DNA from: Blepharisma japonicum
Taxonomy: Eukaryota; Ciliophora; Heterotrichea; Heterotrichida; Blepharismidae
Length of the DNA stretch: 64,000 nucleotides
Assembly: GCA_949751835.1 (NCBI GenBank)
Contig: CATKHK010000011.1
Span: 310,327 to 374,326, forward strand
Reading direction: 5' to 3'
Below the pieces are notes generated by a model that saw only the letters and a list, made by a program, of their open reading frames with translations, did no database searches and was not told the origin of the DNA. Positions 46,567-57,466 of the stretch are shown one piece after another. Made by a program: the position numbers and the translations under genes. The first letter of the stretch is position 1; each line of letters begins with the position of its first letter.

Positions 46567-48423
46567 CTACTTTAAAAGGCCTTTAGTGATCATTGAGAGA
46601 AAAAGACGTAAGTCTATAAGTGATATTTTAGCCTCCGCCACAATGTTTACTATATCATCTAGATCTATATCATCATGTCCTGGCCTCTGAATTATTGCAC
46701 TTTTATTTGCCATCACAGCACTGCATATAGAATTTCATTGTTTTTTCGCATATTCAGGGCATTTTTTATCTTCAAATATTTGAATTAAGGCATCACTCAT
46801 CTTTTTTTCTTCAATGTCTTCTTTTTTAGTTATCCCAAGATACTTGAATAAAAAGACAACAATATTGTATAGCTCTGCTCTTTCCAGAACCAAAATTATG
46901 TAAAACAAAGAAAACTCTTTTCACGTCATTTTATCCCCTTCAAGCAGTTTTTCGTTGATTCCTTTCAGAACTCCAAAAGGTAGGGAATATTTCATACAGA
47001 CTACATTTGGAGCTAAGCCTTCTTCTGATTCACATTTTAATTGAAGAGAGCAATATTCTGTCGCAATTGCTATTGTTTCGTTTCGTGTTAAAGAATTTTT
47101 TAAGATTTTATCAACTGATTGAATCTCTTTAACTACATCTTTCATTTTTGGAAGCTTGGCAGGAGATTCTTCGTTATGATATTCGCTTGGCATTTGGAGA
47201 GTTTGAATTCTGTGACTCCGTCTATCATTTTCCAGCTTTAAAGTAGGTAATGAGGTTTTTCTAAACCCGCCAGTTCCTTCTTTTACCTTGAAACCATTTA
47301 GTGACTTTTCTCTGCCGGTTCCATATGTTGAAGGTTTTGTTTCAAAGTTGTTTTGAATTATGATTGATTTTTTGGAAGGTTTTGGAAGACATAATTTCAT
47401 GTCTTGAACGAAAGCTCGCCATGTGATAAGTTTGGTTTCTTTAATATTTGCAAATAAAGGTAGAGTTAAAGGCATATCAGTTTTTCCATTAAAATGTTGT
47501 GTGCTTTTGCTACGTTTAACGAGAGGTAGAAATTCTATGAAATTACAACATTTTTTCTCAGATTTCTTGCTGTTTTCAGTACTTTCAGATTGATTTCCTT
47601 CTTTATTTGGAGATTTGCTTTTTCTCTCTATAACAGTTTTGCCTCTTTTTGGTAAAATTTTGAAATTTCCTTCAAGTCCAGGGTCAAGCAACGATGTGTT
47701 TATAATTATTTGAGTCTCTGGATCATAGCCGGTGAGTGTAGGATTAAAATTCAGCCTATTTCTTGGGCTGACAATAAAGACATCATTTTTTTCTGGTAGA
47801 TCTTCAACTCTTATGATTGGAAAATCACTATAAGAAGAATAGAGATAAAGAAACACTTCATCATAAATCTCATCCACAGAATTTCTATAGTAATCTTTGA
47901 TAATTTTGCTTTGGGGAAATTTTGTTAATATTATATCAAGAAGCTTTTTTAGTTTCCAGCCAACAATGATTTTTATGTCCCCAGATAGAATATATAAAAA
48001 ATTTCCAGTCTCTTTTTCTTCTTGAGAAGGTTCTCATTGAGCTTTTATAGGTTGCCGCTCTGAAAAGGCAGCACTTTGAGAGCTTAACCATTCGATGTCT
48101 CTGTCAGTTGATTTCGGTTTTTTTAGTGTTTTTTTACCTCTTAGCAATATTGATGTTTGAGGAAGCGTTTTGCGAGGAAACATACTTGATTTTGCTTCTT
48201 TTGGGACGGAGCTTTGATTTGTGTGATTCTTTAGCTGGCTTTTGATGCTAAAAGCTTTAGTTTCTAAAGAAAATCCACTTTTTATATGTATGCTTTTCGC
48301 TGATTTGGTTGAAAGCGTGAACTTGTCTCCTTTTTTTGGTTCTTCTTTTATTCCAACATCTGCTCATACTTTAACTCTATTCTCTGATTGTAGAGAAGTT
48401 TCTGCAGCTTTATCATCAGTCAT
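46567..48423 (-). CDS. Hypothetical protein, 618 aa
   Basis: Frame from ATG 48423 to TAG 46567-46569 with TGA (Trp) codons at several points, including 46921-46923. The N-terminal third is basic and low in complexity, with Ser/Lys/Pro tracts (LRGKKTLKKPKS) and a short ordered segment around residues 165-215 (GNFLYILSGDIKIIVGWKLKKLL). The middle is disordered and charged. The last 170 residues look like a helical domain (VCMKYSLPFGVLKGINEKL ... FSLFYIILVLERAELYNIVV). I do not recognise a family. Its start lies 208 bp from the divergent phosphatase gene. Confidence 0.78.
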
Positions 48424-48631
48424 AACTAAATGCCTATTTATAAATAAACATGTTTACTTGAATCTCAAAATTATTTTTTTTAATAACCATCACAACTTTA
48501 TTGCACTTGATTAAATTTTATAATTTATTCTATAGAAATTTTAAGAAATAAATCTTTTACAAGTATACTTTGTTAAATTCATAGTTAATTCTCTGTCTTG
48601 TCAAATTTAAAATGTTCTTGAAATGCTATAA

Positions 48632-49327
48632 ATGTCTGGAGCTCGACACTCTTTTCAAGAAGTTATTCCAGGACTCTTTATTGGCTCTCAATTTTCCCTG
48701 AGTCTTATAAAGCATATAAAAGCTGCTGGCATTACACAATTGCTTTCAGTGAACAATTTTAAAGACATGCCAAGCGGTTTTACAACAAAAACTCTTAACA
48801 TTGAAGATGAGATCGATGAAGACATTTCAATATTTTTTGAAGAGTGCATTGAATTTATAAAATCTGGAAGCACCCTTGTTTTCTGCACTGCTGGAAGATC
48901 AAGAAGTGCAACAATTGTTGCTGCTTACCTTATCAAAGAAAAGAAAATGAGACTGAAAGATGCCCTCACCACTATTAACCAAGTGAGAAAGGTTAATCCA
49001 AATCCTGGATTTCTAAAGCAGTTGAAGAACTGGGATAATAAATTGCACTGCGAATTATGTAGACTAGAAAAGGTATCTGAATGGTTTTTTGATTGTGACG
49101 ATTTCGCAGTAATGATTTGTGATCAATGCGAGCTGCCAATGGCTGTATATAAGAAACATACAAATTTTGCAAAAGAGTCACATAGAAAAGAAATGAAAGC
49201 AAAGCTAAGCCAAATAGCTAACCAATATTTTAAAAATCAACATTGGAAAATCGATTATAACCAAAGAACTATTAAAGACCATCTACATTGGCACGCAAGA
49301 CCAATGCTGATAGTTCCAAAGCTTTAA
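48632..49327 (+). CDS. Dual-specificity phosphatase fused to a HIT-like domain, 231 aa
   Basis: Residues about 9-137 are a DSP catalytic domain: IPGLFIGSQ, the general-acid region IEDEIDEDI, then the signature loop VFCTAGRSRSA with Cys85 and Arg91. The residue before the catalytic Cys, normally His, is Phe84. Residues about 138-231 carry CELC (140-143), CDQCELPM (163-170) and near the end HLHWHARPM. This pattern (two CxxC pairs and HxHxH) resembles the HIT-like family found in bacteria and plants that has C..C...C..C...D.HxHAHARP. Expected roles: removing phosphate from Tyr/Ser/Thr or small molecules; the tail may bind zinc or nucleotide. Convergent with the gene at 49353, 25 bp away. Confidence 0.85.
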   Translation: MSGARHSFQEVIPGLFIGSQFSLSLIKHIKAAGITQLLSVNNFKDMPSGFTTKTLNIEDEIDEDISIFFEECIEFIKSGSTLVFCTAGRSRSATIVAAYLIKEKKMRLKDALTTINQVRKVNPNPGFLKQLKNWDNKLHCELCRLEKVSEWFFDCDDFAVMICDQCELPMAVYKKHTNFAKESHRKEMKAKLSQIANQYFKNQHWKIDYNQRTIKDHLHWHARPMLIVPKL

Positions 49328-49352
49328 GTATAAATAAACATAAATTACATGA

Positions 49353-51533
49353 TTATCTGAATATTCCTAAATCATAAGGCGTCCTCATTTTTGCTCTCAT
49401 TTCTCTTGGTTTTGAAGAATAATCAACATGTGTAGTAATATCAAAGTACTCAACCTGATATTTGATGACTCCTGGCTTTTCATCTCCTCCTCCATTTCTG
49501 TTTAAATTCATAAGATAAAGGGTATTGTTAGATCTGCAAAATGTAATCGGCCAAGCAGTCTCTGTAGGCTCATCTAAAGGTCTTAAACAGTCTTCAATTC
49601 TATATACTTCTGCGCCGCCTTGTGGGTTATACCCTATTCCTTGCATATCTAAAGCATTTTCAATGTACATCACAAAGACTCAGTGAGAGCCAGTTCCTCC
49701 CATAATGGCAATTCTTCTATTCGTAATTGGGAAGACAGAAAGTCTAGCTAGTGGCCTTGGAATTGTGGTAGTTAAAAGCTCTCAATGGTTGAATAAAATA
49801 TTATACCGCTCTATTGTGTTACCAGTCGGAGTGATTGGCTCTCCTCCAAAGACATAAATATAAGTAGAATCCAGCGCAGTACAAGCTGAAGCTTCATGAC
49901 GAATGTAATACATAGAAGCTATAGGCTGCCAAGATGACTTTGTATTTATATTAGTTTTCTCGCATTCTTTCATACCTTTTCCTCCAAGGACATATACATA
50001 ATCATTCACTAGCAAACAAGTTGGGCATTCTCTAGGATAAATCATGCTTTTATAGTTCTTTAGCGTGTGGTACTTCTGTGGTGAAAACGTCCATACATCT
50101 TTCATTTCATTACCAGTTTCTCTACTTCGTCCACCAATTATCATAATTGAGCCTTTGGATAGATATACAAGTCTGCTATTCCAATTAAAGCTCCAATCTT
50201 CTCCTCTATCTCTTTTCAGGACCAATTTATTTCTCATTTTGGCTTGCTCCCAAAATTCTCTATCAATATCATATCTTCAAATGCTTTTCCCATGCCACTC
50301 AAAATAATACAAATATCGGTCATGAAACTTCTCCATATAGCCTAAATGGTCTTGGTGGAGATACTGCTCAAGCAGTGGGAGATTTAGAAGAGTTAAAGCG
50401 TTTACCATATATTCTAGCATAGGGTTGATTTTCATTGCTATATTTATTTTTCCTTCACATTTCACATACATTCCTTGGAGTTTCCATTGCTGTGTAAATA
50501 TAGGATTTCCTGGGAGAATATACTCTTTTTTTCCTGATGAAAAGGTGAACTTATTTTCATCTAGAAGGAGCACTTTTTTGACAGTGTATTCGTCAAAGGG
50601 AAAGTAAAAGACAAGATCGTCCATTTTAAGTTCAAATTCTTCTTTAATTCTGATAGGCCTGAAGTACCTTAAAGCTGTAGCTGTATGTGCTTTAAATGCG
50701 ATAATGGTAAAGCCGTCTTCTATCGAAGTTACAAAACATCGATAAGGATCAAATTTGAAAATTTCGCCACCTCTGAATTGTGCATAGCAATTAATTGCGA
50801 TTTCTTCTTCAGGAATCACAGAATGAGCGGTCAAGCACAAATTTTCATTCAGCAAAATTCCTATCCCATTTGGCATTCCATAATATCTTTTTTCAGAGCT
50901 ATAGCCTTCACTTTTTAAATAAATCGCAAAGATAGAATGAATCATTCATTCTTTTGGCCATTCAGGTTGCTTAGACTTAGGAGCAATCTGCTTATAATAA
51001 TTATCTAAAAACTCTTCTTCCTCCTCAACATTTTCACTTCTTGCTGCTTTTGAAGGGGAGGCTTTTGACATCGTATATCGAGAAGCTGATCCTCTGACAG
51101 TTCCATTTCCTCTTGTGATTAGAATGGGATTCATTGTGTCTGTATTTATTGGCCTCGCAAGTGTAAATGAGTTTAAATCTTTTGCACTTTGAACTATACT
51201 GTTTCCAGCTCGTTTTAAACTAAAAACTGATGGATTTGTCATCAAGCCTTTAGACTCGATTGCTGATTTAGGGTTATTCTGTGGGCTCTTCAACAAAACC
51301 TGGGAGTGGCTTAGCGACTTAACGCTTGCATTACCAGGGTTTTCCTTTATTGAAATTTCAGGACGATCTATATTTCTAGTATTATAGAGATCATTCATAG
51401 CTTTTGAATTCATTGATGGGCTTTTTGATAGGATTTGTGAGTTATTTGGGGATCTTGCTTTTGATTTATTAGGGTCTTCTCTGATAGCAATTTCGGGAGG
51501 ATCAAAATTTCTACTTGAACTGTGACTTAGCAT
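49353..51533 (-). CDS. Trypsin-fold pseudo-protease / Kelch propeller fusion, 726 aa
   Basis: One frame of 726 codons joined across four TGA (Trp) codons. Residues 1-190 are disordered, Ser/Asn/Pro-rich, with repeated motifs (RPEISIKENP, PPEIAIREDP, SQILSKSP). Residues about 200-390 look like a trypsin-like peptidase fold: GIGILLNENLCLTAHSV matches the GTGxxV..xx.LTAAHC/TAHxV region with its catalytic His. The usual GDSGGP loop is replaced by LPGNPIFTQQWKLQGMYV, so the nucleophilic Ser is absent. Residues about 415-726 form a Kelch-type propeller (GSIMIIGGRSRETGNEMKDV, DYVYVLGGKGMKE, YIYVFGGEPI). It is probably a scaffold or binding protein rather than an enzyme. Confidence 0.82.
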
Positions 51534-51566
51534 TTAATTTTTATAATTTAAAAGATATAAAGTTAT

Positions 51567-51941
51567 TTAACTGAAGACTTCATCAACCATTTCTTGTCGT
51601 GTTAATTGCCCTTCCTCTAATCTAATCACTTCATTTCCATTTTGATATCTGATGAGAGTTGGCACACATCTCAAACGTGTTTTTTGGTGTTTTCTGAAAC
51701 CGTTTTCTGGGTTTTTCCACACATCTCTGATTCCTACTTCACTAATGATGATGGTTTTTTCCCCACCAGAAGCATAAGCATTATGGATAAAAGGATGGGC
51801 ATTTCTACAGTCACTGCACCAGTTTTCTCCTGTGCTTGGGTCAACTGATCCTACAAACAGCGCAAGAAGCGGCCCTTCACGCTTGTGCTCTTCAAATTTA
51901 GCCATAAAATCTTCTGGGCTTGAGACAAAGACTTCTCTCAT
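51567..51941 (-). CDS. TXNDC17: Thioredoxin-like protein TXNDC17 (TRP14), 124 aa
   Basis: Full-length match to the family: an N-terminal FMAKFEE region, LALFVGSVDPSTGENWCSDC with the redox motif WCSDC (family WCPDC), then VPTLIRYQNGNEVIRLEE. The family is a cytosolic oxidoreductase of about 120 residues that reduces small disulfides such as cystine and nitrosothiols. No targeting signal is visible. It sits 33 bp from the next gene. Confidence 0.93.
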   Translation of the reverse strand: MREVFVSSPEDFMAKFEEHKREGPLLALFVGSVDPSTGENWCSDCRNAHPFIHNAYASGGEKTIIISEVGIRDVWKNPENGFRKHQKTRLRCVPTLIRYQNGNEVIRLEEGQLTRQEMVDEVFS

Positions 51942-51979
51942 ATTTTTCTACAGCTTCATAATTTAAGACAAAAAAAGGA

Positions 51980-53216
51980 TTATCGCAATTTAATTTCTTC
52001 CAGCTTAATAGCATTTTCTACCTTCTCATTATTGAGAAACTGAACTAAAGAAGTAATGGTTGTGCTCATTATTGCACTTACGGCTTCCTGTGTGAAAAAT
52101 GCCATGTGAGAGGTTACAACTACTTTTGGGTTGCCGAGAAGTCTCATCATTATTTCGTCTTGGACTCCACTTGTAGACCTGTCTTGGTAAAAGATTGAAT
52201 CTTCATGCTCATACACATCTAATGCAACACCTGAGAAATGGTCATGGTTTAAAGCTTTTATTAAGGCTTTTGAATCAATAATGCCCCCTCTGCTGACATT
52301 TATGAGATATGAGCCTTTTTTCATTTTAAATATGTTTTCGCTATTGATTAAATGGTGAGTGCTGGGAACTAAAGGGAGAAATATGGTCAAAATATCGCTG
52401 GCTGCAAGAACATCATCGATCGATTTATACTCTACAAACTCCAAGAGATCTGAATTCGGCTTTGCGTCAAAAGCAAGCAGCTTGCATTCAAATCCTTTCA
52501 TTATTTTACAAAAAAGAGAACCAATGCTTCCTGTACCAAGAATTCCAATAGTTTTCTGATAAAGATTCATCCCCATAAGTCCATCAATTTCAAAATTGCA
52601 CTCTCTTGCACGATTATATGCTCGATACAGCTTGCGATTCAGCATTTGAATCATTCCAATTGCATACTCAGCGACAGCATAAGGAGAATAAGAAGGGACT
52701 GTTGCTACAATGATGCCTAATTCTTCTGCTGTTTCTAGAGACACCATGTTAAATCCAGAGCACATGCATATAGGGATTTCCCCTGATAGCGTTACAAGGA
52801 AAGGCTAGTGCAGGTGGAATTCCAGAGCTGGTTGACCCTGAGTTGATCTTACCAATAAGTGAGTTAGTTGGACCAACTCTGAAATTCCACCTGCAGTAGC
52901 CTGCCCTTGCAGCACTACTCAGGTGAAATTCTTATAAAATCATCTTGATTCCTAAGCTATGAAGTTTCCTTATTACAGCCTCAGAAGCATCGTCATTTAC
53001 AAAAATTGCGATAGCTGCACAATCCTGAGCTAAAGAGACTGTTTCTTCGTTAAGTGCTGCTTTGAAGAATTTCGGTTTAATGAGCTCCTGCATTTGTTTT
53101 TCTTGAATAGCTGATTGGATTCCTTCCATGACATATTGCTTCCCACCATATACCCCAAGTTTAGCCATTGAATTTTTTATCAGAAATGAGGAAAAATATC
53201 GAGCTCTATTAATCAT
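51980..53216 (-). CDS. D-2-hydroxyacid dehydrogenase, interrupted by a TA-flanked element
   Basis: Two halves of one gene. 53216-52935 encodes the N-terminal catalytic-domain part (MAKLGVYGGKQYV, AIAIFVNDDASEAV, GIKMIL). 52768-51980 encodes the rest (CMCSGFNMVSLETAEELG, NAD-binding GILGTGSIGSLF, NVSRGGIID with the catalytic Arg, DVYEHE with the Glu, TSHMAFFT with the His). Between them lies a 166-bp inverted-repeat element. Removing it joins GIKMIL directly to CMCSGF in frame, as in the intact paralogue at 53308-54330. The start at 53216 adds 16 residues (MINRARYFSSFLIKNS), which could be a mitochondrial presequence; the alternative start is Met at 53168. Family: D-lactate dehydrogenase-like, NAD(H)-dependent. 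If the element is not removed from the DNA or RNA, the gene is broken. Confidence 0.8.
52769..52934. mobile_element. TA-flanked terminal-inverted-repeat element (MITE or retained IES)
   Basis: 166 bp present here and absent from the paralogue. Both ends lie at TATA. The ends form long inverted repeats: 52802-52832 and 52872-52902 pair in 28 of 31 positions, and weaker pairing extends outward to both TA ends (left GGGATTTCCCCTGA, right, inverted, AGAATTTCACCTGA). The central loop is about 39 bp. There is no coding capacity. The precise insertion at a TA and the clean rejoining on removal fit a ciliate internal eliminated sequence or a Tc1/mariner-type MITE. Confidence 0.85.
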
Positions 53217-53307
53217 TGGATTATATTATAAAATGATAATTCCTTTAAAAGAAAACTTCAAATAAAAATAATTAAAAAGTAAATCATCAATTAATGAAGA
53301 TTAATCA

Positions 53308-54330
53308 TTACTTAGCCTGCATTACTTCGAGTCTGACCTCATTTTCTACTTTTTCATTTCTCAAAAATTGCATAAGTGAAGTCAAAGTGGTTTGCATTAT
53401 GTTCCTCACAGCTTCAACTGTGAAAAATGCCATATGAGATGAAATGATTACTTTTGGCCAGCTTAATAGTCTCATAACTGTGTCATCAACTACTCCAGTA
53501 GAGGAAAGATCGTGATAAAAAATTGAAGACTCATGCTCATAAACATCTAAGGCAACTCCTGAGAAATGGTCTTGCTTTAATGCCTTCAACAATGCTTTGG
53601 TATCAATAAGCCCTCCTCTGCTTACATTGACTAAGAAAGCTCCTTTTTTAATTTTGAAAATATTTTCTTCATTGATTGTATGATAAGTGCTAGGATAAAG
53701 TGGCAAAAATACACTTAAAACGTCACTTTCAGCAAGGACTTCATCTAATGATTTGTATTCCACGAATCCTGCCAACTCTGGGTTGTGGTATACATCATAA
53801 GCAACTATTTTGCACCCAAACCCATTCATGATCCTGCAAAAAACACTTCCAATGTTCCCAGTGCCTAAAACCCCGACTGTTTTTTGATAAAGGTCAAATC
53901 CTAGCAAGCCTTCAATTTCAAAATTACATTCTCTCGTTCTGTTAAAAGCACGGTGGATTTTTCTGTTAAGAGACATTAGCATCCCGACAGCAAATTCAGC
54001 TACTGCATGAGGAGAATAAGTAGGGACTCTTGCAACAATTATCCCTAATTCTTCAGCTGTTTCAAGAGAAACCATGTTAAAGCCTGCGCACATGCATAAA
54101 ATTATTCTTACTCCAATTGAGTGAAGCTCACGGATGACAGCTCCAGATGCATCGTCATTGACAAAAATTGCAATGGCAACGCAGCCTCTGGCCAGAGAAA
54201 CAGTTTCAATGTTGAGGCTTGCTTTAAAATAGTGAGGGATTACTGCTTCGCCTAAGTTTAGCTCTTTAATTGCAGCATCCATACCGTCGTTCACATATTG
54301 TTTGCCTCCGTAAACTCCAAGCCTAGCCAT
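53308..54330 (-). CDS. D-2-hydroxyacid dehydrogenase (D-lactate dehydrogenase-like), 340 aa
   Basis: Complete enzyme of the D-isomer-specific 2-hydroxyacid dehydrogenase family. N-terminal MARLGVYGGKQYV and NDDASGAV; NAD-binding GVLGTGNIGSVF with an acidic residue following (AYDVYHN); catalytic triad residues in NVSRGGLIDT (Arg), DVYEHE (Glu) and ISSHMAFFT (His). The length of about 340 is normal. It converts 2-keto acids such as pyruvate to D-hydroxy acids using NADH. It is a tandem paralogue of the interrupted gene at 51980-53216 and shows no presequence and no element. No introns, no TGA. Confidence 0.93.
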   Translation of the reverse strand: MARLGVYGGKQYVNDGMDAAIKELNLGEAVIPHYFKASLNIETVSLARGCVAIAIFVNDDASGAVIRELHSIGVRIILCMCAGFNMVSLETAEELGIIVARVPTYSPHAVAEFAVGMLMSLNRKIHRAFNRTRECNFEIEGLLGFDLYQKTVGVLGTGNIGSVFCRIMNGFGCKIVAYDVYHNPELAGFVEYKSLDEVLAESDVLSVFLPLYPSTYHTINEENIFKIKKGAFLVNVSRGGLIDTKALLKALKQDHFSGVALDVYEHESSIFYHDLSSTGVVDDTVMRLLSWPKVIISSHMAFFTVEAVRNIMQTTLTSLMQFLRNEKVENEVRLEVMQAK

Positions 54331-54683
54331 TTATAACTTATGACGAATTAAAATGATGTGGTTTTCTCCAAGTTTAAATGATTTATTAAAATTGAATTGA
54401 AGATCAAAACTAAATCTGATATAGGATTTTAGTGATATTTATTCGATTTGTTTTTGAAAAATTAAAAAATAATTAATCTTATTTTGCTTTACAAAAATAT
54501 TTAATAAGCAGAAGATTTATAAGCTGCGCTTTAGAAGATTCACCTAAAAAGGTATCAGATTGTATTTGAATAAATTTGAGAATGTTGTATAAGTATTGTT
54601 TTTTATGCTTCTTAAGTTCTTTTTTACTGGGCAATCGCTTGCTGCTTAAAATTTTTGTGGTATAAATACAACTCGATATTAAT
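54331..54683. other. Intergenic, nothing recognised
   Basis: AT-rich spacer holding the promoter of the dehydrogenase at 53308-54330. No feature seen. Confidence 0.6.
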
Positions 54684-55082
54684 TTAATTAAAGAAAATAT
54701 TTGTAGCTTTATTGTAAAGTGATCTCATAATCCTGTCATTGTTTTCAACTTCGTCTTTTTGAATTAAGAAGTCGCTATATATTCTATGATCTTTAATTCG
54801 TCTATGCAGTTTTGAGATGATGTCTCTTTGTTTGTCTCTTAGAGGCTTTTGAGCTAAATAAATTTCTCATTGAGAGAAACCTGATTTTTGAGAAAAACTT
54901 GAATTCTTGGAAAGTACTGGCGTTGCATCTCCGTGAACAACAATAGGATGATGATTTATAGGTGGAAGTAGCTTTGACGATTTGCTTCCTACAAGAACGC
55001 TTTTAGATAAGGACTGATTTCTTGGTTTTGAGGCGTGACGGCTCACATTTAAACTATGTGACTGAGAGTGACTGTTTTTCAT
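54684..55082 (-). CDS. Hypothetical basic protein, 132 aa
   Basis: ATG 55082 to TAA 54684-54686 with one TGA (Trp) in the motif FSQWEIYLAQKP. The N-terminal half is Ser/His/Asn-rich and probably disordered. The C-terminal half (LRDKQRDIISKLHRRIKDHR) is a charged amphipathic helix or coiled coil. No family recognised; the frame nearest the start extends a few codons upstream only through a non-ATG codon, so the ATG at 55082 was chosen. Confidence 0.7.
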
Positions 55083-55141
55083 GTATATCAATTATTTTTT
55101 TGATTAAATCAATAATATATAATTATTTTTAAATTATCTAT

Positions 55142-57466
55142 TTAAGAAGACAGAATATAACTATTAAGTTCCTCGCCAATAGCCTTGATATCTTCAAACT
55201 GTGAGTTAATTAAATATTTTGAGCACCCAAGAATCTCAGGCCTAATTTCATCAATGCATTTTCTATCTAGAAGTTTTATTAGGTCAACAATTTCCCGATA
55301 TAGTCTACTCTTATAAGATTGATCTGAGTGAGGCTGAAGCATGATTATTTTTATATTTGGGAAAATTCGTTTTGAAAATCTTGATTCAGTTACAAAAAAT
55401 TCCGGGCTTTCTTGGGATATTAAAGAAAACAGATTTAAAATTGCTAATGATATACCGAAACAATTTGAGTCAGCCAATGATTTCATGCAGAAAACAAGAG
55501 ATGGGAAATATTCATAAGAAATTTCAGTTAGTGCATTCGGAATTGTAACATTTACTCCTTCTTCTATAGCGAATGGTGACTTATCTAATCTATCAATTTC
55601 TATTGGATAATTAGATAAACATGGGACTGAAGATATATAAAAGTTGATTGTTGCCATAATAAGCTTACGGTTTTCAAGCTGATTCATTTTAAGAGCTAAA
55701 AATAGCTTTAACCTCATTAAAATGCTCCTGACAAGATTTGCGGTCTGAATTTTTTCTGAGATCTGGAATTCACGAATGTATAAAACTAATGATGAAAATA
55801 ACTCAATATAGCCAAGCTTGGCTTTTATATCCATAATTCGATACGATTTATCAAATTTCTGTAGACACGCAACTATTGAATCTGTCAGCAAATCAACATT
55901 TTGAGAAATATCAAGAAGACAGAACAAGGCTGATTTAATTTGATCAATCCCAAAGATCTTAATTTTTGTGATCATTGACTGCTTCAGATTTGAGTATTCC
56001 TTTTTAACCATTTCACTAATATTTTCGAAATTTTTCTCTTTTGATATTGCTTCAATCAAATTTAAGCAAGATTTTTTGGTGGATTCTTCATAAGTTAGCA
56101 TAATGCTATCCAAAACATCAGTAAGCTCCATTTCTTTAGAATGCTCTAGAGTTAATTGTAAAAGCAGGCTTCTAATAATAAATTTATTTTCATTTTCACA
56201 ACTTTTAATAGCTAATTCTTTGAGTATGGAGATTGAGTTTTGTGGCCAGCTGAAGCTTAGAAGATATGCAATTTTCAATAAATCATCAGCTATACTCAAA
56301 TCATTATTTTTAGCTAATTTTCTTTGCCCTTCATTCTGTTCCTCTATAAGCTTATCAAATATTTCATACTTCACAATGACTGCTAATAGCTTTTCAAGAG
56401 ATTTATAACAATTCTCATCTCTTTCACAATATTCTATAACATTTCTAAGGCTAAATTCACTTAAAACAGAAACAGAAAAATTTACAATTTGTTTTATTAT
56501 GCTCAAGATTTCATTTGCTTTTCTTGTAAGAAAATAAGGCAAAGAGTCCCCTAATAGTTGCAAAGAATAAATAAGAGAATTCATTGATCTTTTTTTCATG
56601 CTTATTTCAGTAATCAGGATTAAATTTTTCAACAATGAGTATGATATTGAATATAAATCATTTTTATCTATAAGTAATAAAGAAGGAAATACTTCAAGAT
56701 CAGCTGAAATCAATATATAACACTTCAAAATTTCTTTGAAATTTAAATCCAAAGATTCTTTCAAATTTGTAATGAGAAATTTAAGCAAATCAAGCATTAT
56801 TTCTTTAGAATAATCATAATTTGATGCGACTATAGAAATTAACTCTTTAGATAAGCTTGATATTAAGCCCTTACATTTTTCTTTGGCAAAAATCGTCCAC
56901 TCATCATTATTACTATCAGAAATATATTCCAGCACTTTAATTAAGACTTCAATTGCTATCACAAATGCATATTTTGATGCCCCAAGCCCTTGATTATTAA
57001 ATCTTTCAACTTCACTTATCAAGCATTTCATTATTCCAGGATAACACTTTTTGATGATTTCTTTTTGAGAAATTACTGTAAAAAAGGAATTTAGTGTACT
57101 TCAAGCTTCTTTTCTTACCCGTGCATCACTCTCTTCTGCAAGCTTGATGATCCCGCTTAAAAGAATTGTGACATGCATTTCGCTGTCTTGAGAATTCTCA
57201 TTTAGCCAAGACGAGTCATAATTGGTGAGAAGCGTGTTTTCTATTTGTAGCGCTTTTATTAATGTATCAGAGTGTTTTGATTTCTTTTTGAGAAATCCAA
57301 GCTGAATAAAGATTTGTTTGGAAAAAGATTCAGGCACTGCAAAGTGTAGAGATAATATTTGTTGGATCAGTTGAAGAGATGTCTGTACCTCTTCTTCAGA
57401 TTTGGATTTTAAATTGTGAATTGCATATAAAAACTCATTGGCAAGCTGCTGAATTTCGGCATCCAT
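55142..57466 (-). CDS. HEAT/ARM-repeat protein, 774 aa
   Basis: Frame from ATG 57466 to the stop at 55142, joined across TGA codons (Trp in KEAWSTLNSFF). The protein is all-helical, with leucine-rich helix pairs repeating every 35-45 residues from end to end (LNSFFTVISQKEIIKKCYPG, LLKFLITNLKESLDLNF, SILKELAIKS, IKSALFCLLDISQN). The N-terminal helix pairs and the overall length fit TTI1-like members of the TTT complex, which stabilises PI3K-like kinases, but I cannot confirm that. It is otherwise a scaffold or adaptor. It is divergent from the zinc-finger gene. Confidence 0.8.
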
